17,483 nt of DNA from Elusimicrobiota bacterium. Its GTDB lineage: Bacteria > Elusimicrobiota > Elusimicrobia > UBA1565 > UBA9628. The notes beneath the pieces were generated by a model that saw only the letters and a program-made list of their open reading frames with translations, was not told where the DNA came from and searched no databases. The position numbers and the translations under genes are program-made. Within the stretch, counting starts at the first letter, position 1; each line of letters opens with the position of its first letter. Positions 6,676 to 16,433 of this stretch are shown one piece after another. The DNA lies in the NCBI GenBank assembly GCA_028871595.1, contig JAGWMT010000037.1, positions 1 through 17,483 of the forward strand, read 5' to 3'.

Positions 6676-7686
6676 CTGAAGGTATTAGTGACCGGCGCGT
6701 CCGGCTATATCGGCAGCCACGCGGCGCTCGAACTGCTGAAGGCCGGGCACGAGGTCGCGGGCTTCGACAACCTGTCCAACTCCTCGGAGACGTCGATCAT
6801 TCGCACGCGGGAGCTCGCCGGCAAGCCCCTGCGCTTCGAGACGTTGGACCTCTCCGACCGGGCCGGCTTGACGAGACTCCTGAACGAGGGCTTCGACGCC
6901 GTGCTGCATTTCGCCGGGCTCAAGGCGGTGGGCGAGTCCGTGGAGAAGCCGGACTTGTACCGGCGCAACAACGTGGAGGGCAGCGCGAACCTCTTGGACG
7001 CGATGAAAGCGGCGGGCTGCCGCCGCTTCGTTTTCTCCTCGTCGTGCACCGTGTACGGCGCGGTGGAGAAGAATCCCGTGGACGAAAGCCACCCGCGCTC
7101 CGCGGTCAATCCCTACGGCCAGACGAAGCTGGACGTCGAGAATCTCTGCTTCGACCTGGCCCGTTCCGGAAAGGGCTGGCACGTCGCCCTGCTGCGCTAC
7201 TTCAACCCCGTCGGCGCGCACGAGAGCGGCCGGATCGGCGAGGACCCGCGCGGCGCGCCCAACAACCTGATGCCCTACGTGATGCAGACCGCCGTGGGCC
7301 GCCGCGACAAGGTCCGCGTCTTCGGCGGCGACTACCCGACGATCGACGGGACCGGCGTGCGCGACTACATCCACGTCGTCGACCTGGCCCGCGGCCACGT
7401 CGCCGCGCTGGAGAAGATCGACTCGTTCGACGGGGCGGAGGCCCTCAATTTGGGCGCCGGGCGCGGCCATTCGGTGTTGGAAGTGCTGACCGCCGCCTCG
7501 AAGGCCGTCGGCCGGCAGATTCCATACGAGATCGTCCCGCGCCGCCCCGGCGACGCGGCCGCGATCTGGGCCGACCCGTCGCGCGCGCGGGCGAAACTGG
7601 GCTGGTCCGCCTCCCTGGGCTTGGACCGCATGTGCGCCGACCACTGGCGCTGGCAGAAGAACAATCCGGACGGTTACGCGTTGTAG
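6676..7686 (+). CDS. galE: UDP-glucose 4-epimerase (GalE family), possible CTG start
   Basis: A short-chain dehydrogenase-fold enzyme interconverting UDP-glucose and UDP-galactose (or the N-acetyl forms) with bound NAD, feeding surface polysaccharide or galactose metabolism. It shows the NAD motif GASGYIG, HFAGLKAVGESVEKP, the catalytic Ser123 in SSSCTVYG, Tyr147 and Lys151 in NPYGQTK, and the GalE signatures LLRYFNPVGAH and GTGVRDYIHVVDLA. The length of 336 residues is normal for GalE. Upstream of the NAD motif the frame has no ATG, GTG or TTG. A GTG at 6688 would give MTGASGYIG and delete the first beta strand (KVLV). The CTG at 6676 gives the family-typical KVLVTG start and has GAGG 7 bases upstream, so it is preferred. 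It follows the ATP-grasp gene by 58 bases on the same strand and may be cotranscribed. Confidence 0.93.
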   Translation: MKVLVTGASGYIGSHAALELLKAGHEVAGFDNLSNSSETSIIRTRELAGKPLRFETLDLSDRAGLTRLLNEGFDAVLHFAGLKAVGESVEKPDLYRRNNVEGSANLLDAMKAAGCRRFVFSSSCTVYGAVEKNPVDESHPRSAVNPYGQTKLDVENLCFDLARSGKGWHVALLRYFNPVGAHESGRIGEDPRGAPNNLMPYVMQTAVGRRDKVRVFGGDYPTIDGTGVRDYIHVVDLARGHVAALEKIDSFDGAEALNLGAGRGHSVLEVLTAASKAVGRQIPYEIVPRRPGDAAAIWADPSRARAKLGWSASLGLDRMCADHWRWQKNNPDGYAL

Positions 7687-7713
7687 CCGTCCTGCCGACG
7701 CACGAATTCCGCT

Positions 7714-7742
7714 ATTACGAATAATACCCGTTCTGCTAGAAT
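7714..7742 (+). promoter_or_regulatory. Putative extended -10 promoter of the S53 peptidase gene
   Basis: TGCTAGAAT (7734-7742) is an extended -10 element. The -35 (ATTACG, 7714-7719, 17-base spacer) is weak, as expected with an extended -10. The box ends 6 bases before the TTG at 7749, and no Shine-Dalgarno is visible. This separates the peptidase-porV unit from galE. Confidence 0.5.
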
Positions 7743-7748
7743 TACAGC

Positions 7749-10406
7749 TTGACGATTCGATCAGTCGGTCTGCTTCTCTCCCTGCTCGCCGCGACCTCTC
7801 CGGCGGCGGCCTTAGGCCGCACCATTCTCGCGGGTCACGTTCCGGCCCAGGTCTTGACCGCGACCGCCCTCGGCCCCGCGCCGGACGACGAACCCGTGAA
7901 ATTAAGCCTGGTTGTGCGCCTGGACCAGCACCAATTGGACCAGGCCCTGGCGGAGATTTACGGCCCCGCCGCGCCCGCACGACGGCACTACCTGAGCTCT
8001 GCGGAGTTCGTTCAGCGGTTTGGGCTGATCAATAAGAGGCAGAAGCTCAAGGATTTCGCCCAGTCCAACGGGCTGGCGGTCGATTCCTCCGAAGATCGCC
8101 CGGAGAGCTTGGTCGTCAAGGTCTCGGGACGCTCCGACGCCGTCGAGCGCGCGTTCGGGATTCGCCTCAATCACTACCGCCTGGCCGACGGTCAAATCGT
8201 TCGAGGACCCGCCAGCGAACCGTCAGTTCCCGATTCCCTGGCTCCGTACCTGGGCGCCGTGATGGGTCTATCGAATATTCACGGACTTCTCCAACCACAT
8301 CTCACTTTCCCGAGTCATCCCGCGGCGGCCTCCGGCTCACGCCCCGGCACGCTCACCGGGTCCGGTCCCGGAGGAGGGCTTTCCCCCAGCGACATAAAAA
8401 CCGCCTATGGACTGAGCGGCGCGCTGGACGGAACGGGCCAGACCGCCGCGCTCTTCGAACTCGACGGCTACGCGCCGTCCGACATCGCCTTGTATGAAAG
8501 CCAGTTCGGACTTCCCAACGCGTCCTTGACCTTCATCGGAGTGAACGGCGCCGCCAACACGCTGAGCGGGGGCAACTCGGACATCGAGGTGGCGCTCGAC
8601 ATCGAGTTGATGCTGGCCTTGGCGCCGAAAATCTCACGCATCCTGGTCTACGTGGCCCACAATACCCTGCTGGACAGCGTCGACCTGTACGCTCGGATCG
8701 CGGCGGACAATCTCGCTCCCGTGATCAGTTCCTCTTGGGGCCTGTACGAGTCCGGAGCCGGCTCCTCGATCATGAACGCGGAGAATACGATCTTCCAGCA
8801 GATGGCACTCCAGGGCCAGACGCTCTACGTCGCGGCCGGGGACAGCGGATCCAAGGGCGACGGCTCGACGATCAGCGTCGACGATCCCGCCTCTCAGCCC
8901 TACGCGACGGGCGTGGGGGGGACCAGTCTTTCCGGAACGCTGTCGCCGCTGTCGATCACGGAGACTGTCTGGAACACCGGCGCCAACGGCGGCGGCGGCG
9001 GCGTGAGCTCCCAGTGGACGATTCCCAGCTATCAGGTCGGTGTCCCCGGAAAATATTCGACGACGTCGCGCAACGTCCCGGACGTCTCGTTGAACGCGGA
9101 CCCAAACTCGTCCCCGTACAGCATGTGCGAGGGCGGCAGTTGCGCTCTGCTCGTCGGCGGAACCAGCGCGGCGGCGCCGCTGTGGGCCTCACTCACGGCG
9201 CTGATGAACCAGGAGCGCGCCGCGGCCGGCCTCGGATCTTTCGGGTTCGGAAACCCGACCTTTTACGCAATGGGGATGGGCGCAAGCTATGGCACGCTCT
9301 TCAACGACATCACCGTAGGCAATAACGGCACTCCCGGCTTCTACGACGCCGGAACCGGCTACGACGACGCGACGGGCTGGGGGTCGATCAAAGCCAACAA
9401 CATGATCGCCGCGTCCGTCCCGACGGCCGTCGCGCCGTCTGGGCTGGCCGTACTGAACGTCTGGGCATCCTCGATCACGGCCTCCTGGAGCGCCAACGGC
9501 AACTCGCCTCTCGCAAGCTATCGTGTCGACGCCTGGGACTCCAGCGTGGGCGCAAGCACGACGACCGTGATAACGGGCGCGGTGACGACGGCGACGGTGA
9601 CCGGACTGATCCCTAATGACACGTATTTTCTCACCGTGGGGGCGCTGGGGGGCAACGGGCTGGCCCCCTCCGGCCTCATCGTCTCCACTTTGACCGCGAT
9701 TACCTCTCCCCAGACGACATCGGTCGGCTCAGCCGGGGGAACCTTGTCGTTCAACACGGGAAATCCCAACAATACGCTCATCATGGTGACCGCGCCGCCG
9801 GGGGCCTTTCGGCAACCGGTCTCCGTCACTCTCGGCGCGATCGCGCCCGGAGCATTGCCGGCAACGGCGTCTGCGATCAGCCCGCTCGCCGGAACCGGGA
9901 TCGCCGCGAAGATCGATCTGTCCCCGCTGATCGAGCCCTCGGACAGCGTCCGCCTGTCCATGACGTTCCCGGCGTCCGCCGCCGCGGGCCTGGACCCGAA
10001 CGTTTTCACGCTGGCGCGCTACGACACCCCGAGCGGCCTCTGGGTCCCGCTGCCTTCCTCCGTTTCCGGCAACACCGTCACTGCGTACACGAACCATCTG
10101 TCCCTTTTCCAAATCATGGCGGCCGGGGCCTCGGCTTCGCTCGGATCGGCCAAAGCCTTTCCCAACCCGATGCGCGCGGCCCTGGGTCAGACGAGCATGT
10201 CCTTCGTCCAGCTTCCAGGCAACGCGCGCGTGCGCATCTACACGGCGAGCGGCCTCCTCGTCCGCGATTTGACCAGCAACGCCGCCGGAATGGCCTCCTG
10301 GGACGGAAGGGACCGGAACGGGGTCCGCGCCTCCAGCGGCGTGTATTTCGTCTATGCGCAATCCGGCGCGCAAAGTCGGACGCTGACAATCGCGGTCGAA
10401 CGATGA
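7749..10406 (+). CDS. Secreted S53 (sedolisin/kumamolisin-type) serine peptidase with Fn3 and FlgD-like C-terminal domains
   Basis: An 885-residue exported endopeptidase, probably active at low pH as in the family. It has a signal peptide (residues 1-22, ending SPAAALG), then an activation prodomain (about 45-180) of the pro-kumamolisin type, and a linker rich in Gly/Ser/Pro. The catalytic domain (about 210-555) carries Glu280 and Asp284 in DIEVALDIE, the oxyanion Asp365 in AAGDSGS, and the nucleophile Ser473 in GGTSAAAP. The C-terminal calcium-site region NDITVGNN through GYDDATGWGS is present, so all catalytic residues are kept. After it come a fibronectin III-like domain (about 560-650), a beta-rich region resembling ZU5-type modules (about 655-790), and a FlgD-like Ig domain at the end (about 797-885: AFPNPM, VRIYTASGLLVRDL, WDGRDRNG, SGVYFVYAQ). 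The last resembles sorting domains of type IX-like systems. The start is TTG. Its stop overlaps the porV-like gene by 4 bases. Confidence 0.9.
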   Translation: MTIRSVGLLLSLLAATSPAAALGRTILAGHVPAQVLTATALGPAPDDEPVKLSLVVRLDQHQLDQALAEIYGPAAPARRHYLSSAEFVQRFGLINKRQKLKDFAQSNGLAVDSSEDRPESLVVKVSGRSDAVERAFGIRLNHYRLADGQIVRGPASEPSVPDSLAPYLGAVMGLSNIHGLLQPHLTFPSHPAAASGSRPGTLTGSGPGGGLSPSDIKTAYGLSGALDGTGQTAALFELDGYAPSDIALYESQFGLPNASLTFIGVNGAANTLSGGNSDIEVALDIELMLALAPKISRILVYVAHNTLLDSVDLYARIAADNLAPVISSSWGLYESGAGSSIMNAENTIFQQMALQGQTLYVAAGDSGSKGDGSTISVDDPASQPYATGVGGTSLSGTLSPLSITETVWNTGANGGGGGVSSQWTIPSYQVGVPGKYSTTSRNVPDVSLNADPNSSPYSMCEGGSCALLVGGTSAAAPLWASLTALMNQERAAAGLGSFGFGNPTFYAMGMGASYGTLFNDITVGNNGTPGFYDAGTGYDDATGWGSIKANNMIAASVPTAVAPSGLAVLNVWASSITASWSANGNSPLASYRVDAWDSSVGASTTTVITGAVTTATVTGLIPNDTYFLTVGALGGNGLAPSGLIVSTLTAITSPQTTSVGSAGGTLSFNTGNPNNTLIMVTAPPGAFRQPVSVTLGAIAPGALPATASAISPLAGTGIAAKIDLSPLIEPSDSVRLSMTFPASAAAGLDPNVFTLARYDTPSGLWVPLPSSVSGNTVTAYTNHLSLFQIMAAGASASLGSAKAFPNPMRAALGQTSMSFVQLPGNARVRIYTASGLLVRDLTSNAAGMASWDGRDRNGVRASSGVYFVYAQSGAQSRTLTIAVER

Positions 10407-11332
10407 GAATGCTCACCGCGACGGCCGCGCTGCTCCTCCTCTCGCCTATTCCCGCGCGCGCCGCCACCAACGCGGCCGACTTCTTGACGTTCGGCGTCGG
10501 CGCACGGGCGACGGGGATGGGTGGAGCCTACAGCGCGGTCGCCGATGACGCGACCGCCATGTACTGGAATCCCGCGGCCCTCACCCGCATCAACCGCCGC
10601 TCCGCGGTCGTCATGCACGCCGCGTACCTTAACTCCAGTTACTTTGATTACGCGGCTTATGGACAGAACCTGGGACCTTGGGGAGCGCTCGGCGCCGGAT
10701 TTCAATACTTCTCGGCGGGCTCCATCCCGCAGACCGACGCGACCGGCGCCGACGTCGGCTCTTTCACGCCCTTTGACCTCGCCGCGTCGCTCGGCTACGC
10801 CTACCGCCTGCCCGACTTCGAGTTCATGCCCGATTTCAGCGGCTTGACGCTCGGAATGAGCCTCAAGTACGTCCAGTCTAAAATCGTCGACACCGCACAC
10901 ACGGCGGCGGCGGATTTCGGCGTGCTATTCCCCGCCCGCTTCGATGGGCGCCTTAAGACCGCCCTCACTGCGTCCAATATCGGCGGAAAGTTGACCTACG
11001 AGCAGACGCCCGAGGTCCTGCCCCAAACGGTGCGTTTCGGAAGCTCCTTCCTGATCACGCCGCGCTGGGTGGTCTCCGCGGACATGGCGGTCCCTCTCAA
11101 GGAAAATTACTACGCGGCCGCGGGGACCGAGTATTGGCTGCCGACAGCGGGACCGTGGCGGCTCGCCTGCCGCGCGGGTTTCAATTCGCAGACCCTCGGA
11201 AGCGTCGACGGCTTCACGGGCGCCGCCCTCGGTTTCGGTCTCGGCTTCACGGGCACGACGTTCGACTACGCCTTCGTTCCTTACGGCGGCCTCGGTCAAG
11301 CCCACCGCGTTTCCGTGACCTACGCCTTTTAA
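10403..11332 (+). CDS. PorV/PorQ-family outer-membrane beta-barrel protein
   Basis: A 309-residue protein with a signal peptide (MRMLTATAALLLLSPIPARA) followed by the hallmark N-terminal segment FLTFGVGARATGMGGAYSAVADDATAMYWNPAAL. This segment is typical of PorV/PorQ and UPF0164 proteins, relatives of FadL-type barrels. The rest alternates polar and hydrophobic residues with many aromatic and Gly positions, and ends in a strand finishing with Phe (RVSVTYAF), as expected of an outer-membrane barrel. In Bacteroidota PorV works in the type IX secretion attachment complex and receives proteins with C-terminal sorting domains. Here it follows a peptidase with such a domain, overlapping by ATGA, which suggests translational coupling and a shared function. 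Whether it acts as a PorV ortholog or as a porin is open. Its TAA overlaps the stop of the opposing small gene. Confidence 0.85.
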   Translation: MRMLTATAALLLLSPIPARAATNAADFLTFGVGARATGMGGAYSAVADDATAMYWNPAALTRINRRSAVVMHAAYLNSSYFDYAAYGQNLGPWGALGAGFQYFSAGSIPQTDATGADVGSFTPFDLAASLGYAYRLPDFEFMPDFSGLTLGMSLKYVQSKIVDTAHTAAADFGVLFPARFDGRLKTALTASNIGGKLTYEQTPEVLPQTVRFGSSFLITPRWVVSADMAVPLKENYYAAAGTEYWLPTAGPWRLACRAGFNSQTLGSVDGFTGAALGFGLGFTGTTFDYAFVPYGGLGQAHRVSVTYAF

Positions 11333-11628
11333 CGCGGCTTTGCGCCCCGTCGGCGCGCCAGCGCCGCGATCACTCCCGCCGGACACGTGATCAGCAGGCA
11401 CGCCCGGCGAAACACCTCCGCGAGCGCCGCGCGGCGCGCGGGCGGGGCCAGGAAGCCCTTCAGCCCGTCGGGAGGCGCACTGGAGCCCTTCTCCCCAGCC
11501 GCGTAGAGGTCCGCCAGGCGGCCGCGGGTGTCGGGGCCGAACAGGATCCGGCGGACCAAGGCCTCGCCGGCGGGAGCGAGGCGTTCGCGGTAAATCCTGT
11601 CGGAGAGGCGACGCGCCTCCTCCCGCAC
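11329..11628 (-). CDS. Small unknown protein downstream of lepB
   Basis: Not recognised. The 99-residue product begins with GTG 4 bases after the lepB stop, so it would be the last gene of the lepA-lepB operon. It is rich in Arg, Ala and Leu and looks helical: an N-terminal amphipathic region (REEARRLSDRIYRERLAP), a middle with GPDTRGRLADLY, and a C-terminal hydrophobic stretch ACLLITCPAGVIAALA flanked by Arg, which may be a membrane-associated helix. Two cysteines lie in that stretch. Its TAA overlaps the porV-like stop codon, the two genes sharing TTAA. Position and spacing support a real gene, but GC-rich spurious frames are common here. Confidence 0.5.
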   Translation of the reverse strand: MREEARRLSDRIYRERLAPAGEALVRRILFGPDTRGRLADLYAAGEKGSSAPPDGLKGFLAPPARRAALAEVFRRACLLITCPAGVIAALARRRGAKPR

Positions 11629-11632
11629 GGTC

Positions 11633-12633
11633 TCAGCGCACCGCGCCCATGCGCGACGGCGGCCAGTACAGGAACCAGGCGTTGCCCTTGATGTAGCGCT
11701 CCTCCACCGGGCCCCAGTAGCGCGAATCGCAGGAATGGTCGCGGTTGTCGCCCATCATGAAGTAGGAATGCGGCGGGACCTTCACCGGGCCGAAGAAATC
11801 GCGCTGGTTGTTCTGCAGCTCCGCGTCCAGGTGGTGCTCCTGCCAGACCTGCTGGTAGCGCTCGGGCGACATCTCCTTGGCGTGCGGGGATTCGGGCTCG
11901 CGGTAAGGTTCGTCGTGGATGGCGTACGGCTCCTCCGCGAGGAGCTGGCCGTTGAGGATCACGCGGCCGGCGCGCACCTCGATGGTGTCGCCGGGCTCGC
12001 CGATCAGCCGCTTGATGAAGTCCTTGCCGTACTGGACCGAGCCGCAGTGCAGCTCGGTGGGATCGTCCACGGGGAACTGGAACACGACGACGTCTCCGCG
12101 CCGCGGCTGGCGGATGGGCAGGATGCGGCGCCCGGTCATCGGCACGCGCATGCCGTACAGGAACTTGTTGACGAAAAGATGGTCCCCGATCAGGAGGGTC
12201 TTTTCCATGGACGCGGACGGGATCTTGAAGGCCTGGAGCACGAACATCATCAGCAGAGAGGCCATGAACGCCGCGGAAAAGACCGTGTCCGCCCATTCCA
12301 GGTCCTCGTGCAGGAAGTAGCGCCGCTTTTCCGCCTTCCCGCCCTCGGACCAGCCGCGCCAGAACCCGATGACTCCCAAAACCGCGCCGATCGCCAGCGC
12401 CGGATACAGTTCGCCGACCGGAATGACGTGCGCCGCGACGGAAATGAAGCGGCTGCGGGTCTCGAACGACATGGCCAGGATCATCGTCACGGAGAAACCC
12501 GACAGGAAGAAAAACAACCCGTGCCAGAGCCCCGACTTCATCGGAGTGTCCGGCCCCCCCTCCTTCTGCCAGCCGCGGGAGAACCACGCGAACGCGCCCA
12601 TCGCCAGTCCGATGAAGAAAAGCCGGTATTCCA

Positions 12634-12634
<1 letters not shown>
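11633..12634 (-). CDS. lepB: Signal peptidase I
   Basis: A membrane-bound serine peptidase (S26) that removes signal peptides from exported proteins, with its active site on the periplasmic face. The product has 333 residues. The nucleophile is Ser142 in FKIPSASMEKTL and the general base is Lys208 in DFIKRLIGEPGD. Other conserved boxes are RRGDVVVFQFP and GDNRDHSCDSRYWGPV. Ahead of the catalytic domain there are about four hydrophobic segments (near residues 5-19, 37-56, 78-94 and 118-137) instead of the one or two of most bacterial enzymes. The ATG at 12634 overlaps the last base of the lepA TAA (TAATG), giving tight translational coupling. lepA-lepB is a widespread gene pair. An upstream extension of the frame is shadowed by lepA and was rejected. 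Confidence 0.95.
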
Positions 12635-14438
<1,804 letters not shown>

Positions 14439-14442
<4 letters not shown>

Positions 14443-16160
14443 TGGTTCTGCTCCAGCAGGCGCCGGATCTCGTCGGACTCCGCGCAGGTGACGGCCTTGG
14501 CGACGATCTTCTTCATCGCCTCGAACTTGAGGCCGCGGACGGCCTGCTTGACGCGCAGGTACATGCGGGGCGAGACCGACATCGCGTCCACCCCCAGGCC
14601 CACCAGCAGCGGCACGGCGCGCGGGTCCGAGGTCATTTCGCCGCAGACGCTCACCCACTTGCCTTTGCCGTGCGCGGTGCGGACCACGTGGTCAAGCAGG
14701 CGCACGACGGCGGGATGATAGGGATCGTACAGGTGCGTCACGTGCTCGTTGATGCGGTCCACCGCGAGCACGTACTGGATCAGGTCGTTCGTGCCGATGG
14801 ACAAGAAGTCCACGTGCGGCAGGAACGCGTCGATCTGGATGGCGGCGGAGGGAATTTCCACCATGATGCCCAGCTCGATGTCGTCCTTGAATTCCAGGCC
14901 CTCGGCGGATAATTCCGCCTGGGCCTGATCCAAAAGCCGGCGCGCGGCCACGACTTCGCCGACGGAGGAGACCATCGGGATCATCACGCGGACCTTGCCC
15001 TTCGTCGACGCGCGCAGGATCGAGCGCAGCTGCGTCTTGAAGAGGTCGAGATGGCGCAGGAACAGGCGCACGCCGCGCAACCCCATGAACGGGTTCGTCT
15101 CGTTCTTGGGGCCCTCGATGCCCAGCTGGGAGAGGCGGTCGCCGCCGATGTCCGCGGTGCGGATCACGACCTCGCGGCCGTCCATCGCCTTGACCACGGC
15201 GGCGTAGGCCTTCGACTGCTCGTCCTCGGGCGGCACGTCGGTGCGGTTCAGGAACAAGTACTCCGTCCGGAACAGGCCGATGCCGTCGGGCTGGAGCGCG
15301 ACCAGGTTCTTGAGCTCCTCGGGCGAGTCCAGGTTCGCCTCCAGGCGGAAGCCCCGTCCGTCGAGCGTGACGGTGGGAAGGCCCCGGAGGGCCTCCAGGG
15401 ACTTCTCCTCGGCGATGGAGCGCTGCTGGACCTTCTCGTACTTGGCGACCGTCTCCGGCCCGGGGGCGATGATGACCATGCCCTGCTCGCCGTCGAGGAT
15501 GACCATGTCGCCGGTCTTGATGCGGCGGCTCACGTCGGACAGGCCCACGACGGCCGGAATCTCCAGGCTCTGCGCCAGGATGGCGGTGTGCGACGTCTTG
15601 CCGCCCAGATCCGTGGCGAACCCGATGATCTTGGTCTCCTTGAGGCCCAGCGTGTCGGACGGCAGGAGGTTGCGCGAGATGAGGATGCACTCGTGGTCGA
15701 TTTCCGCGAGGCTGCGCTTCTGACGCTTCATCAGATGGAGCAGCAGGCGCTTGCCCACGTCGAAGAGGTCATGGCGCCGCTCGCGGAAGAACTCGTCGTC
15801 CATCTTCTCGAACTGGCGGTTGACCGCCTCCAGCGCCTCGGACAGGGCGAATTCGGCGTTGACGCCCTCGTCCACGATGCGCTTGGGAACGTCGGACGTG
15901 ATCAGCGAGTCCTTCAGGATCAGGCGGTGGGCGTCGATGAGCTTCGCGTGCTGCTTGCCCAGGACCTTCAGCACCTTCTGCTCGGCCGCGTCCAGGTCGC
16001 GCAAGGTCGCCTTCTGCGCGGCCTTGAAGCGCACGACCTCCTCGCGCACCTTGTCGCGGGACAGCTCCACGCGCTCGACGACGATGTCCTCGTCCTCGAC
16101 CACGTAGGCCTTGCCGATCGCGATGCCGGGGCTGGCGGCGATGCCCTTGATGACGATCAT
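14439..16160 (-). CDS. ptsI: PTS enzyme I (phosphoenolpyruvate-protein phosphotransferase)
   Basis: The first enzyme of the phosphotransferase system, moving phosphate from PEP to HPr in the cytoplasm. At 573 residues it is full length. The phosphorylated residue is His191 in GGKTSHTAILA. PEP-site residues line up with the E. coli enzyme: Arg298 in GLFRTEYLF, Arg334, Glu435 in VEIPSAA, Asp459 in GTNDLIQY, Arg469, and the acid/base Cys506 in VCGEMTSD. The usual IGGDK is IGGDR here (Arg342), probably a conservative change. It starts 6 bases after the HPr stop and overlaps lepA by 4 bases at its end, so it sits in the middle of the operon. Confidence 0.97.
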
Positions 16161-16166
16161 CGGCCG

Positions 16167-16433
16167 CTACTCCTCATCGAACTTCCGGTCGAAGACGCGG
16201 GCGATGCCCTCGATGGCCTTATCCTCGTCGGGACCGTCGGCCTTGATCGTCAGCTTCGAGCCGCTTTCGGCGGCCAGCAGCATCAGTCCCATGACGCTTT
16301 TGCCGTTGACCTCCAGCCCGTCCTTGACCACGACGATGGAGCTCTTGTGCTTGGCCGCTTCCTGGACGAACAGCGCCGCCGGCCGCGCGTGCAGGCCGAG
16401 CCGGTTGCGGATTTGAAACACGCGTTCGATCAT
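16167..16433 (-). CDS. ptsH: Phosphocarrier protein HPr
   Basis: The 88-residue cytoplasmic phosphocarrier between enzyme I and the EII components. His15 is in GLHARPAA, the enzyme I target. Ser46 is in VNGKSVMGLM, the site phosphorylated by HPr kinase/phosphorylase in bacteria that use this regulatory layer, so an hprK gene is expected elsewhere in the genome. The ATG at 16433 overlaps the EIID stop (ATGA) and the gene stops 6 bases before ptsI. The short acidic tail FDRKFDEE is slightly variable among HPr proteins. Confidence 0.96.
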   Translation of the reverse strand: MIERVFQIRNRLGLHARPAALFVQEAAKHKSSIVVVKDGLEVNGKSVMGLMLLAAESGSKLTIKADGPDEDKAIEGIARVFDRKFDEE

